Positions 38,233 to 47,898 of a stretch of DNA of 64,000 bases are shown here, in pieces. The position numbers and the translations under genes were made by a program. Within the stretch, counting starts at the first letter, position 1. Every line of letters begins with the position of its first letter. Source of the stretch: Microlunatus sagamiharensis (GTDB taxonomy: Bacteria; Actinomycetota; Actinomycetes; Propionibacteriales; Propionibacteriaceae); the NCBI RefSeq assembly GCF_900105785.1, contig NZ_LT629799.1:124001-188000 (forward strand). The letters run 5' to 3'. The notes under the pieces are model-generated. The model searched no databases and was not told the DNA's origin. It was given only the letters and a program-made list of their open reading frames with translations.

Positions 38233-39633
38233 GTGGTGCGTCCCCTCGCGCCCGGCCGGCCGCGGCTGGGGCTGCGGACGCGGCTGCTGCTCATCGGCGT
38301 CACCGGCGTCGCCCTGGCGCTGCTGGTCGGGGGCGTCGGCTTCTACCAGGCGCTGCGCGTCTCGACCGACCGCACGCTCGACCGGGAGGCGCTGTCGAGC
38401 GCGCACGAGGTCGCCGCGCTCGTGGACGAGGGCCGGCTGCCCGACGCCCTGCCCAGCTCGGGCGCGCAGCTCGTGCAGGTCGTCGACGCGCGCCAGCGGG
38501 TGCTCGCCGCCTCGCTCGGCGCGGACCGCCTCGTCCCGGTGCTCGACCCGGCCCAGCTGCAGGGCGCGCTCGCCGGGGAGGCGGTGCTGGTCGACGGGGC
38601 GCGGTTCGGCTCGTCCGGGCCGCTCCGGATCAGGGCTGTCGCCGCCGGGGCGGCGGACGACCCCGTGTCGGTGATCGTCGCGGTGCAGGTGGGCGACGTG
38701 CTGGCCGCGCGCCGGGCGCTGCGGGCGGGCCTGCTGGTGGTGTTCCCGGCCGTGCTGCTCGTCATGGCCGCCGTGGCCTGGGTGGCCATGGGGCGGACGC
38801 TGCGCCCGGTCGAGGCCCTGCGGGCGGGTGCGGAGCGGATCGGGACGCCGCCGGTCGAGGCGGGCCCGGGTGCCGACCCCGACGCCCGGCTACCGGTGCC
38901 GCCCGCGGCCGACGAGATCCGGGCGCTGGCGCTGACCCTCAACGGCATGCTCGACCGGCTGGCGGCGGCCCGCGACCGGCAGCGCGCCTTCGTCGCCGAC
39001 GCGGCCCACGAGCTGCGCAGCCCGCTGGCGAGCATGCGGGTGCAGCTCGAGGTCGCGGAGCGGCTGGGGGAGGGCGGCGACCTGCCGGCCGAGCTCGCGC
39101 CCGACCTCGAGCGGCTCTCGGCCCTGGTCGAGGACCTGCTGCTCCTGGCCCGCAGCGGCGCCGACAGCCCGGTGCCCGCGCACCCCGAGCGGGTCGCGGT
39201 GGGCGCCCTCCTCGCCGAGGTCGCGGCCGACGCGCCGGGGCGCGAGGGCGTCCTCGTCGAGCCCGCCGAGGTCACGGCTGACCTCGCGGTCCGCGCCGAC
39301 CCGGCCGAGCTGCGCCGCGTCCTCCTGAACCTCACCACCAACGCCGTGCGCCACGCGAGCTCTCGGGTCCGTCTCGACGCGCTCGCCGGGCCGGAGGGGC
39401 AGGTGCTGCTGCGGGTCACCGACGACGGTCCCGGCATCCCCGCGGGGGAGCGCGAGCGTGTCTTCGAGCGCTTCGCTCGCCTCGACGACGCCCGCGACCG
39501 CGACGCCGGTGGCTCCGGGCTCGGGCTGCCCATCGCCCGCGAGCTCGTCGCCCGGGCGGGGGGCTCGATCGCGCTGACCGGCGCCCCCGGCGGTGGCCTG
39601 CGTGCCGAGGTGCGGCTGCCCGCAGCGCCGTGA
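38233..39633 (+). CDS. Sensor histidine kinase partner of the response regulator
   Basis: A 466-aa membrane kinase. TM1 (residues ~18-40) and TM2 (~170-190) enclose an extracytoplasmic domain of ~130 residues. A HAMP region follows, then the His box FVADAAHELRSPLASM, an N-box (LRRVLLNLTTNAVRHA), DDGPGIP and GGSGLGLPIARELV. GTG 38233 begins 1 bp after the regulator stop. It should sense an envelope signal and phosphorylate the upstream regulator. Confidence 0.95.
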   Translation: MVRPLAPGRPRLGLRTRLLLIGVTGVALALLVGGVGFYQALRVSTDRTLDREALSSAHEVAALVDEGRLPDALPSSGAQLVQVVDARQRVLAASLGADRLVPVLDPAQLQGALAGEAVLVDGARFGSSGPLRIRAVAAGAADDPVSVIVAVQVGDVLAARRALRAGLLVVFPAVLLVMAAVAWVAMGRTLRPVEALRAGAERIGTPPVEAGPGADPDARLPVPPAADEIRALALTLNGMLDRLAAARDRQRAFVADAAHELRSPLASMRVQLEVAERLGEGGDLPAELAPDLERLSALVEDLLLLARSGADSPVPAHPERVAVGALLAEVAADAPGREGVLVEPAEVTADLAVRADPAELRRVLLNLTTNAVRHASSRVRLDALAGPEGQVLLRVTDDGPGIPAGERERVFERFARLDDARDRDAGGSGLGLPIARELVARAGGSIALTGAPGGGLRAEVRLPAAP

Positions 39634-39709
39634 CCGCCGAATCAAGCGCCAGTCGGGCTGGCCAGGCCCTGGACACGAGTAGACGTCGAACTGGCGCTTG
39701 ATTCTGCGG
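39634..39709. terminator. Long inverted repeat after the kinase gene
   Basis: The arms 39634-39653 and 39690-39709 pair at 19 of 20 positions around a 36-nt loop, with an AT-richer core GAATCAAGCGCCAGT. It begins on the base after the kinase TGA. A strong hairpin with no U-tract; a terminator is the simplest reading. Confidence 0.7.
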
Positions 39710-39848
39710 TGCAGCCGACCGTCGGCGGGTCGCGCGACGGGCGGGGCGCTTGTTACAACTCGGTCGTGGTGCGCGCCGCGTCTTGTGGCCGGGTCCGGCG
39801 CGATGCAGTCTGAGGTCTCGCACCACCGCCGCGTGGGAGGAGTCGTCC

Positions 39849-40388
39849 ATGACCAGCTCCGAGGGTTCGCCCCGACCGTCGATCGAGGTCGCCCCGCTGC
39901 AGTCGCGCGGATCGCTCTACGGCTTCCTGCTCATGGGTCGCTGGCCCGACGACACCGTGGAGTGGGCGAAGTTCCTCGTGCTCGCCGTGCGGATGGCCGC
40001 CGTGCCCGGCCTGCTCGGGACGAGCACCGTCTTCCGCGTCCGCGAGGAGCTGCCGGAGGACCCGCAGCCCGGGGCCGTGGGCCTCGTGGTGGCCGAGGGC
40101 TCGCTGATCGGCAGCAACCCGCTGCGCCCCGGTCAGTTCGCCGAGAGCACGCCGCCCGGCCTGCTGGTCCTGCACCCGCCGGGCAGCACGCCGCGGGCGG
40201 TCCCCGAGTACGAGGTCGCCTCCGGCTGCGTCTTCCTCCCCGGCCTGCCGCACCTCGGGCTCGACCACCGCGCGGCCTGGGTGCAGGCCGACGTCGAGGG
40301 CACCGTCACCCGCCTCGACACGCGGACCGGCCTCGACCCCTCGGGCAACGCCGACACCGCGGCGCTGGCCCTGCTGCTCGCGGCCTGA
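39849..40388 (+). CDS. Hypothetical cytoplasmic protein
   Basis: A 179-aa protein with no signal peptide. Segments such as RGSLYGFLLMGRWPDDTVEWAKF and LVVAEGSLIGSNPLRPGQFAES suggest a compact alpha/beta fold. I recognise no family. ATG 39849 has GGGAGGA 7 nt upstream, a strong site that excludes the longer open frame. The 139 bp between the upstream hairpin and this start hold no gene I can support. It converges on the next gene, 4 bp away. Confidence 0.6.
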   Translation: MTSSEGSPRPSIEVAPLQSRGSLYGFLLMGRWPDDTVEWAKFLVLAVRMAAVPGLLGTSTVFRVREELPEDPQPGAVGLVVAEGSLIGSNPLRPGQFAESTPPGLLVLHPPGSTPRAVPEYEVASGCVFLPGLPHLGLDHRAAWVQADVEGTVTRLDTRTGLDPSGNADTAALALLLAA

Positions 40389-40392
40389 CGGC

Positions 40393-41112
40393 TCAGGCGG
40401 TGCCGGTCACCGCTTCCGCAGGCGCCGGCCGGCGCCTGCGTCCGGACAGGATTAGGACCGCGATCCCGGCCAGGGCGGTCGCGACCACCGTGGGTGTCCC
40501 GGTCCACGGCGGGGTGTCCCAGTCCGCCTCGCTGATCGTCACCATGAGTGAGTAGTCGGCCGCGAAGGCGACGAAGCCCACGGCCGCAGGCCCGCACAGG
40601 GCGAGGGCCGCCCGGGCCCGGTCGCGCGCGCTGCCGGCGTCCTGGACGAGGACCAGCACGAGCGTCAGCAGCACGCTGAGGCCGAGGACGAGCTGCACGG
40701 GCGTGAACACCCGGTCCATCGCCCCGCTGCGCGGCTGGAGGCCGAGGACGGCGACGAGGAGCACCAGGCCGAGGGTGAGCGCGCCGGCCGCGCGCGTCGA
40801 GCGCCGCCACGTCCTGCTCAGCAGGACGACGGCCCAGGACGCCGCGACCAGCAGGGCGAGGGCCAGGCCGAACAGCGCCTCCGGCCGGAACGGGCCCTTG
40901 CCGTCGGGGTAGAGGAACGAGAAGCCGTCGTCCATGGCCTGCAGGCAGGCGTCACCGAGGACGGGGCCGGGGTCCTCGGCGTAGACCCAGTCGGCCGTGC
41001 TGACCTGCGGGCCGGTGCACGCGCGCCAGTGCAGCCACACGGCGCCCGAGCTGGCGAGTGCGCCGAGCACCAGGAGGACCCCGACCACGACCCACCGCCA
41101 CTGCCCGCGCAC
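40393..41112 (-). CDS. Hypothetical multi-pass membrane protein
   Basis: A 239-aa protein with about five hydrophobic segments. The first is a signal-anchor-like helix (residues ~7-30), followed by an extracytoplasmic loop of ~50 residues with two cysteines (CTGPQ and DACLQAM) that could form a disulfide. TAGCGT lies 6 nt before GTG 41112, giving a leaderless start. It is divergent from the ABC-F gene. No family recognised. Confidence 0.62.
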   Translation of the reverse strand: MRGQWRWVVVGVLLVLGALASSGAVWLHWRACTGPQVSTADWVYAEDPGPVLGDACLQAMDDGFSFLYPDGKGPFRPEALFGLALALLVAASWAVVLLSRTWRRSTRAAGALTLGLVLLVAVLGLQPRSGAMDRVFTPVQLVLGLSVLLTLVLVLVQDAGSARDRARAALALCGPAAVGFVAFAADYSLMVTISEADWDTPPWTGTPTVVATALAGIAVLILSGRRRRPAPAEAVTGTA

Positions 41113-41195
41113 GCCCGGACGCTAGCCGAGCGCAACCGCGTACGGGCCAGGAACGCGGATGACGTGCGGCCCGGCGACGCCTACGCTTCCCGCCC

Positions 41196-42878
41196 GTGGG
41201 ACACGTCGAGCTGTCGGGGATCGGGTACGACCTGCCGGACGGGCGGCCGTTGCTCCACGACGTGTCCTTCCGGGTCGGCGACGGGGCGGTGGTCGCGCTC
41301 GTCGGACCCAACGGCGCGGGCAAGACCACGCTGCTGCGCATCGTCTCCGGCGACCTCGAGCCCACGGAGGGCACCATCAGCCGCAGCGGCGGGCTCGGCG
41401 TCATGCGGCAGTTCATCGGCTCCCTCCGCGACGGGAGCACGGTCGCCGACCTGCTCTTCTCCGTCGCCCCCGAGCGGCTCCGCGACGCGCACGCGGCCGT
41501 GGAGGCGCTCGAGCTGGAGCTCATGGAGGACGACACCGAACCCGTGCAGATGCGCTACGCCACCGCGCTGTCGGAGTACGCCGACGCCGGCGGCTACGAG
41601 ACCGAGGTGCGCTTCGACGCATGCTGCACGGCCGCGCTCGGGATGCCGTACGACCGGGCGCGCTGGCGCGAGGTCGGCACGCTGTCGGGCGGTGAGCAGA
41701 AGCGGCTGGCGCTGGAGGCGCTGCTGAGCGGGCCCGACCAGGTGCTGCTGCTCGACGAGCCGGACAACTACCTCGACGTGCCGGGCAAGCGCTGGCTCGA
41801 GGCGCAGCTGCGGGCGACGCCCAAGACGGTGCTGCTGGTCAGCCACGACCGCGAGCTGCTCGCCGAGTCCGCCACGGCGATCGCCGCGCTCGAGCTCGGC
41901 GCGGCGGGCAACACGGTCTGGGTGCACGGCGGCGGGTTCGCGACCTTCGCCGACGCGCGGGCCGAGCGCTTCGCCCGGCTCGAGGAGCTGCGCCGGCGCT
42001 GGGACGAGGAGCACCAGAAGATCCTCGACCTGGTGCAGATGTACAAGGTCAAGGCCGAGTTCAACGACGGGCTGGCCAGCCGGCTGCAGGCGGCGCGGAC
42101 CCGGCTGGCCAAGTTCGAGGAGGCCGGTCCGCCCGAGGCGACCCCGCTCGAGCAGAAGGTCACGATGCGGCTGTCGGGCGGGCGTACGGGCAAGCGCGCG
42201 GTCGTCGTCTCCGACCTCGAGCTGACCGGGCTGATGCGGCCCTTCAGCACCGAGATCTGGTTCGGCGACCGGGTCGGCGTGCTCGGCTCGAACGGCTCGG
42301 GCAAGTCGCACTTCCTGCGCCTGCTGGCGCGGGGCGGTTCGCTGCCGGACCGCGAGCACGAGCCGGTCGGCTGGCTCGACATCCCCCCGGTGGCGCACAC
42401 CGGCCAGGCGCGGCTCGGCGCGCGCGTCCGCCCGGGCTGGTTCGCCCAGACCCACGCGCACCCCGAGCTGACCGGCCGCACGCTGCTGGAGATCCTGCAC
42501 CGCGGCGACGAGCACCGGCAGGGGATGGGCCGCGAGCTGGCCTCGCGCAAGCTCGACCGCTACGAGCTCGCGCACGCCGCGGAGCAGCGCTTCGAGTCGC
42601 TCTCGGGCGGCCAGCAGGCGCGGTTCCAGATCCTGCTGCTCGAGCTGTCCGGCGCGACGCTGCTGCTGCTCGACGAGCCGACCGACAACCTCGACCTGGC
42701 CTCGGCCGAGGCGCTGGAACAGGGCCTCGACGCGTTCGAGGGCACGGTGGTCGCGGTGACCCACGACCGGTGGTTCTCCCGCAGCCTGGACCGCTTCCTG
42801 GTCTTCGGCTCCGACGGCGGCGTGTACGCCTCCGACGAGCCGGTGTGGGACGAGGCGCGGGTCGCCCGAGCCCGCTGA
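41196..42878 (+). CDS. ABC-F family ATP-binding protein
   Basis: A 560-aa soluble protein with two ATPase cassettes and no membrane segments. Cassette 1: GPNGAGKTT, LSGGEQKRLALEALL, LLLDEPDNYLDV. Cassette 2: GSNGSGKSH, LSGGQQARFQILLLE, LLLDEPTDNLDL. The linker between them (DEEHQKILDLVQMYKVKAEFND) is the charged P-site tRNA-interaction motif region. ABC-F proteins act on ribosomes, in translation control or antibiotic protection. The second Walker A ends in KSH rather than KST/KTT, which is odd. TACGCT lies 8 nt before GTG 41196. Confidence 0.93.
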   Translation: MGHVELSGIGYDLPDGRPLLHDVSFRVGDGAVVALVGPNGAGKTTLLRIVSGDLEPTEGTISRSGGLGVMRQFIGSLRDGSTVADLLFSVAPERLRDAHAAVEALELELMEDDTEPVQMRYATALSEYADAGGYETEVRFDACCTAALGMPYDRARWREVGTLSGGEQKRLALEALLSGPDQVLLLDEPDNYLDVPGKRWLEAQLRATPKTVLLVSHDRELLAESATAIAALELGAAGNTVWVHGGGFATFADARAERFARLEELRRRWDEEHQKILDLVQMYKVKAEFNDGLASRLQAARTRLAKFEEAGPPEATPLEQKVTMRLSGGRTGKRAVVVSDLELTGLMRPFSTEIWFGDRVGVLGSNGSGKSHFLRLLARGGSLPDREHEPVGWLDIPPVAHTGQARLGARVRPGWFAQTHAHPELTGRTLLEILHRGDEHRQGMGRELASRKLDRYELAHAAEQRFESLSGGQQARFQILLLELSGATLLLLDEPTDNLDLASAEALEQGLDAFEGTVVAVTHDRWFSRSLDRFLVFGSDGGVYASDEPVWDEARVARAR

Positions 42879-42897
42879 ACGTCCGCCCCGCCCTCGG

Positions 42898-44853
42898 TCA
42901 GCGGCCGGCCCGTGGGGCGCCTCCTGCTCCCGGGCCGAAGCCGCCCCCGCCGCCGAGGGCCCGCGCCCCCTGGCCGGCGCTGGTGGTGGGCAGTGCCGCC
43001 GTGGTGTCGGCGACGACGAGCACCTGGCCGGGGGTCAGGCCGTCGGTGACCTGGACGGTGCTCGTCCCGACGACACCGAGGGTGACCTGCGTCCGTGTCA
43101 CGGCGCCGTGCGCGAGGACCTGGACGGTGCCGCTGCTCCCGTCCCGGGTGAGGGCCGAGACCGGCGCGACGGTCGCGTCAGCCGCGCTGGCCACGGTGAC
43201 CACGGCCGTCGCGGTCGCCCCCGTCGGCAGGGTGCGGGCGGCGCGCCCGGAGGCGGTGACGGTGACCGGGTAGGTGGGCGTCGGCGTCGAGCTGTCGGGC
43301 AGCAGCCCGCGCTCGCTCACCCGGCCGGTGGCCGCGCCCCCGCCCGGCGTGGTGAGGGCGACAGCCTGCCCGACCTTCAGCAGTCGGTAGGACGCCTCCG
43401 GCACGGTCATCGCGACGGAGACCGACCCCGACCCGATGACCGTCACCGCGTCGCCGGTCGTCGCGGTGTCGCCCTTCGCGAACGGCACCGCGGCCACGGT
43501 GCCGCTGATGGGCGCGGTCATCGTCGCGCCGTCCCGTGCAGCCTCGGCGCTGTCGAGCGCCAGCTGCGCCTTGGTCACCGCGGCCCCGGCCTCGGCCACG
43601 GTCGTGGCCTGGCCGCCGCGGGCGGACGTCCCGCCCGCGCCGGAGCCTGCGCCCGCGCTGCTGCCGCCGGACGGCTGTCCACCGGACGAGCCGTGCGCCG
43701 CCGTGCTCCCGGCGCCGGCGCCCGAGGTGGAGCCGCCACCCGAGGTCGGGCCCCCCGAGCCGCCGGCCGACGCGCCCGAACCAGAACCCGAGCCGCCGGA
43801 GCCGCCCGCGCTGCTGCCCGTACGGGACGCGGCCGTGACCAAAGCGTTCACGGCGGTGTCGTAGGCCGTGCGCTGCGCGGCGTCCGCCTCCTGCGTCTCC
43901 TGGAGCCGGACCACGGCGGCGATGCACGCGGCGAGGGTGCGGGCGTCGACGGAGGGCACCGAGGACGGCGTGACCGTGCGGCCGGGCGTCGTGCTGGGTG
44001 TCGTGCCGGGTGTCGCCGACGGGCTCGGGGACGGCGTGGCCGTGCCGGTCGGGCTGGCCGATCCGCTCGGGCTGGCCGATGCGCTCGGGGAGGCCGTGGG
44101 GGAGGCGCTCGGCGTCACGGAGAGGGACGCGCAGGCCCGCCGCTCGGCCGCGAGCTGCTCGGCGGCCGTCCGCTCGAGGGCGTCGAGCCGGGCCTGGGCC
44201 TCGACGACCGTCCGGGCCAGGGTCGGCAACGACCCGGCGGGCAGGTCCCCTCCGGACCCGTGACCGGAGCCGGCGTGACCGGAGCCCCCGCCACCGGCGC
44301 CGGACCCGCTGCCACCACCGCTCCCGCCGGTCCCGGTCCCGCCCGCGCTCCGGGTCGGTGCGGGGCTGGGAGCCACGGTCGTGGCTCGGGCGCTGGCGAC
44401 GGGGCTCGCCCGCGTCGCGCTCGCGGAGGGGCCGGCGGAGGCCGACGCGGACGCGGACGCCGACGCGCTGGCCGCGTCCTCGGCGTCGGCGAGCGTCACC
44501 CGGGCGTCCGCGAGGGTCTGCTCGGCCTGGAGCACGGCGGCCTCCAGCGCGGTGTCGTCGATCGAGGCGAGCGGGTCGCCGGCGTCGACCTCGTCGCCGA
44601 CGGCGACGTCGACCTTCGTCACCCGTCCGGAGGCCGGGAAGCGCGCCGTCGCCTCCTTCACCTGCGCGACCGTGCCGCTGCCGTCGACCGTCTGGGTGAC
44701 GGAGCCGGTGCCGACGGTGGTGGTCACGAAGCGGTCGGCCTCGGCGCCGGACGCGGTGCCCGCCCGGACCGCGAACCAGGCGACCACGGCCAGCACGAGG
44801 ACCGCCGGCAGCCCCCAGGTCAGCCCGCGCCGCACGGCGGACCGGTCAGCCAT
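42898..44853 (-). CDS. HlyD/RND-type efflux adaptor with large low-complexity inserts
   Basis: A 651-aa membrane-fusion protein. One N-terminal TM helix (residues ~10-28) is followed by the first half of the lipoyl domain (GRVTKVDVAVGDEVDAGDPLASIDD). The helical hairpin is interrupted by Ser/Ala/Pro/Gly/Thr-rich stretches at about 128-210, 245-300 and 350-420. The second lipoyl half (APISGTVAAVPFAKGDTATTGD) and a barrel domain then follow. Adaptors are usually near 350-450 aa, so the inserts roughly double the hairpin. It is the last gene of the efflux operon, overlapping the lipoprotein gene by 8 bp. It ends 19 bp from the ABC-F stop. Confidence 0.85.
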   Translation of the reverse strand: MADRSAVRRGLTWGLPAVLVLAVVAWFAVRAGTASGAEADRFVTTTVGTGSVTQTVDGSGTVAQVKEATARFPASGRVTKVDVAVGDEVDAGDPLASIDDTALEAAVLQAEQTLADARVTLADAEDAASASASASASASAGPSASATRASPVASARATTVAPSPAPTRSAGGTGTGGSGGGSGSGAGGGGSGHAGSGHGSGGDLPAGSLPTLARTVVEAQARLDALERTAAEQLAAERRACASLSVTPSASPTASPSASASPSGSASPTGTATPSPSPSATPGTTPSTTPGRTVTPSSVPSVDARTLAACIAAVVRLQETQEADAAQRTAYDTAVNALVTAASRTGSSAGGSGGSGSGSGASAGGSGGPTSGGGSTSGAGAGSTAAHGSSGGQPSGGSSAGAGSGAGGTSARGGQATTVAEAGAAVTKAQLALDSAEAARDGATMTAPISGTVAAVPFAKGDTATTGDAVTVIGSGSVSVAMTVPEASYRLLKVGQAVALTTPGGGAATGRVSERGLLPDSSTPTPTYPVTVTASGRAARTLPTGATATAVVTVASAADATVAPVSALTRDGSSGTVQVLAHGAVTRTQVTLGVVGTSTVQVTDGLTPGQVLVVADTTAALPTTSAGQGARALGGGGGFGPGAGGAPRAGR

Positions 44854-45766
44854 GCGCGGTGGCGCCCTGGCCGGGCTGGGCGTCCTGGCCCGGCTGGCCG
44901 GTGCCGCCGCGCCGGCCCCCGAACGCCTGCGTGCAGGTCCCGTCAGACGCCGGCGCGCTCAGCCGGACCGTGGTCGCCGTGAGCGCGCCCGTGCCGCTGG
45001 TCCTCCCGGTCGCGGTGGCGCAGCGACCCACCGTCGCCGCCTTGGCGCTCGTCGTGGTGACCTGGGTCCAGGTGGTGCTCCCCGACGTCGTGACCGTGAC
45101 GTCGGTGGTCGCGGTGCCGCCCGGCTCGCGTGCGGCCACGACGAACGTCGAGCCGTCGACCGAGGTGACCTTGCCGTCGGTGCCGCGGCCCGCGAAGCCG
45201 CTCGCGGTCCGGGCTCCCGAGGGAGCGCCGGACGGAGCCGCGCCGGAGGGCGCGCCGGAGGGACGACCACCGCCGTACGCCCCGCCGAACCCGCCGGTGC
45301 ACGACCCGTCCACGGCGGGGCTGAGGGTGACCGAGGCGGCGGCGAGCGGACCGGTCGCGGGCGTCGCCGGCGCGGCGGGCGAGGCCGAGCCACCACCCGT
45401 GGTCCGTACGGCGGCGCACAGGCCGGTCTTGAGCGCGGACGGGCTCGCCTTCGTGGTCTCGGTGAACGTCGTGCTGCCGGTCCACGTCACCGCGGTCTGC
45501 TCCGAGGCGCTCTGCACCTGCAGGGTCTTGCCCGACACGGCCGCGACGAGCCCGGAGACACCCGGCGGGCGCTGGCCGTCGGCCCGTGACCCGCCCGTGC
45601 GCTGTCCGGCGGCGGCCGAGGGGTCGGACCCGGGCGTGCTGGCGTCCGGACCGCTGCAGCCCGCGAGGGTCAGCGTCAGGCCGGCGGTGGCCAGGGCGAG
45701 CAGCAGCACGGGGCGCCGGGCGCGGCCGGGACGCGGCCGGGTGCGGGACGTGGGGGAGGTGGGCAC
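44846..45766 (-). CDS. DUF5666-like lipoprotein, two repeats
   Basis: A 306-aa exported protein. A basic N-terminus, a hydrophobic core and lipobox LAGC (near residue 37) mark a lipoprotein. Two homologous ~100-residue beta domains follow: each has a VSGKTLQVQS / VDGSTFVVAA strand pair, a T-W-T-x-T-T step and a late cysteine (GLCAAVR, GRCATAT), then DGSCT or DGTCT. The second domain follows a Gly/Ser/Pro-rich linker. This fits DUF5666-type repeats. It lies between permease and second adaptor in the efflux operon. Function unknown. Confidence 0.7.
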   Translation of the reverse strand: MPTSPTSRTRPRPGRARRPVLLLALATAGLTLTLAGCSGPDASTPGSDPSAAAGQRTGGSRADGQRPPGVSGLVAAVSGKTLQVQSASEQTAVTWTGSTTFTETTKASPSALKTGLCAAVRTTGGGSASPAAPATPATGPLAAASVTLSPAVDGSCTGGFGGAYGGGRPSGAPSGAAPSGAPSGARTASGFAGRGTDGKVTSVDGSTFVVAAREPGGTATTDVTVTTSGSTTWTQVTTTSAKAATVGRCATATGRTSGTGALTATTVRLSAPASDGTCTQAFGGRRGGTGQPGQDAQPGQGATAHG

Positions 45767-45815
45767 GGGATCTCCTGGAGAAGGTGGTGCGGAGGCAGCG
45801 GGAGGCGCGGCGACG

Positions 45816-47088
45816 TCAGTCGCTGCGCAGCGCGTCGATGGGGGCGAGCCGGGCTGCGCGCGAGGCGGGGTAGACGCCGGCGACGACGCCGACGACCAGG
45901 GCGACGCCGAGCGCGCCGAAGGACGCGGGCAGCGAGATGGCCACCGGCTGGTCGATCACGGACGGCAGCAGCACCGCGCCCAGGTAGCCGGTCCCGAGCC
46001 CGAGCACGCCGCCGGCGAGGCTGAGCAGGCAGGCCTCGGCGAGGAACTGGCGCCGGATCAGGGCGGGTGGCGCGCCGAGCGCCTTGCGCAGGCCGATCTC
46101 GCGGATCCGCTCCGAGACCGAGACCAGCATGATGTTCATGACGCCGATGCCGCCGACCAGCAGCGAGATCCCGGCGACGCCCGCGAGGAGCACCGTGAGC
46201 GTCCTCGACGTCGCCGTGGCGGCCTGCACGAGCGACTGCTGGCTGGTGATCGAGAAGTCCGCGGCCGCCGACCCGCCCGTGCCGCCGGTGGCCGTGGCCC
46301 CGGTGTCGTGCCGGGTCGCGAGGGCGGCGTACGCCTCCTGGTAGGCGCCGAGAGCCGGTCGCCCGAGGTGCCCTGCAGGTAGATCGACGACACCGAGCCC
46401 GTAGCCGTGGACCCCAGGACCTGGTCGGCGGTGCTCATCGGCAGCACGGCGAGGTCGTCCTCGTCGGTGCTGCCCGTGGAGCCGCTCGCGGCCAGCACGC
46501 CGACGACGGTGAACGCCGTGCCGCCGAGCGTGACCGTGCTGCCGACCCCGGGGCGCAGGCCGAGCTCGGAGACGGTGGTCTCGCCGAGCACGAGGACGTG
46601 GGCGGCGGTCGTCTCGTCCGCGGCGGTGAGGAAGCGCCCGCTGCCGAGCGTGCGGGCGCGGACGTCGAGCCAGTCCGGCGTGGTCGCGGTGACGCTGGTC
46701 GTCCAGGTCGTCGCGCCCTCGGTGAGCACGGCCGAGGTGGTCCGCACCGGTGCCACGTGCGCGACGTCGGGGGCGACGGCGGGGTCGGCGAGCGCCTGCG
46801 CGTCGGCGACCGTGAGCGTCGTCGCCGTGCCCCGCCCGCCGCGCACGCCGCCGGTCGTCGAGCTGCCGGGGGAGACGACGAGCAGGTTGCTGCCCAGGCT
46901 GTCGATCTGCTCGGCCACCTTCTGCTGCGCGCCCTGGCCCAGGCCGACGGTGAGCGTCACCGAGGCGATGCCGATCCAGATGCCGAGCACGGTCAGCAGC
47001 GACCGCGTCCGGTGGGTGCGGACCGACTCGAGCGCGATGCCGAGGGTCTCGCCGGGCCGTACGCGCGGAGCGCGCAGCGTCGTGGTGC

Positions 47089-47092
<4 letters not shown>
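45816..47092 (-). pseudogene. MacB-type ABC permease, disrupted by a frameshift
   Basis: Residues 1-~245 (start to GTSGDRLSA) read in one frame: signal TM ([21 protein letters not shown]) and the MacB extracytoplasmic domain. The rest ([14 protein letters not shown], then TM helices with GGIGVMNIMLVSVSERIREIGLRKALGA) reads in another. Adding one base at the GGCGCC at 46344-46349 restores a ~425-aa FtsX/MacB permease. So it is inactive or a sequencing error. The start overlaps the ATPase stop by 4 bp. Confidence 0.85.

Positions 47093-47894
<802 letters not shown>

Positions 47895-47898
<4 letters not shown>

Noticed and set aside
44115-44318. Small frames within the low-complexity adaptor region
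   Set aside because: They arise from simple-sequence repeats in the adaptor gene.
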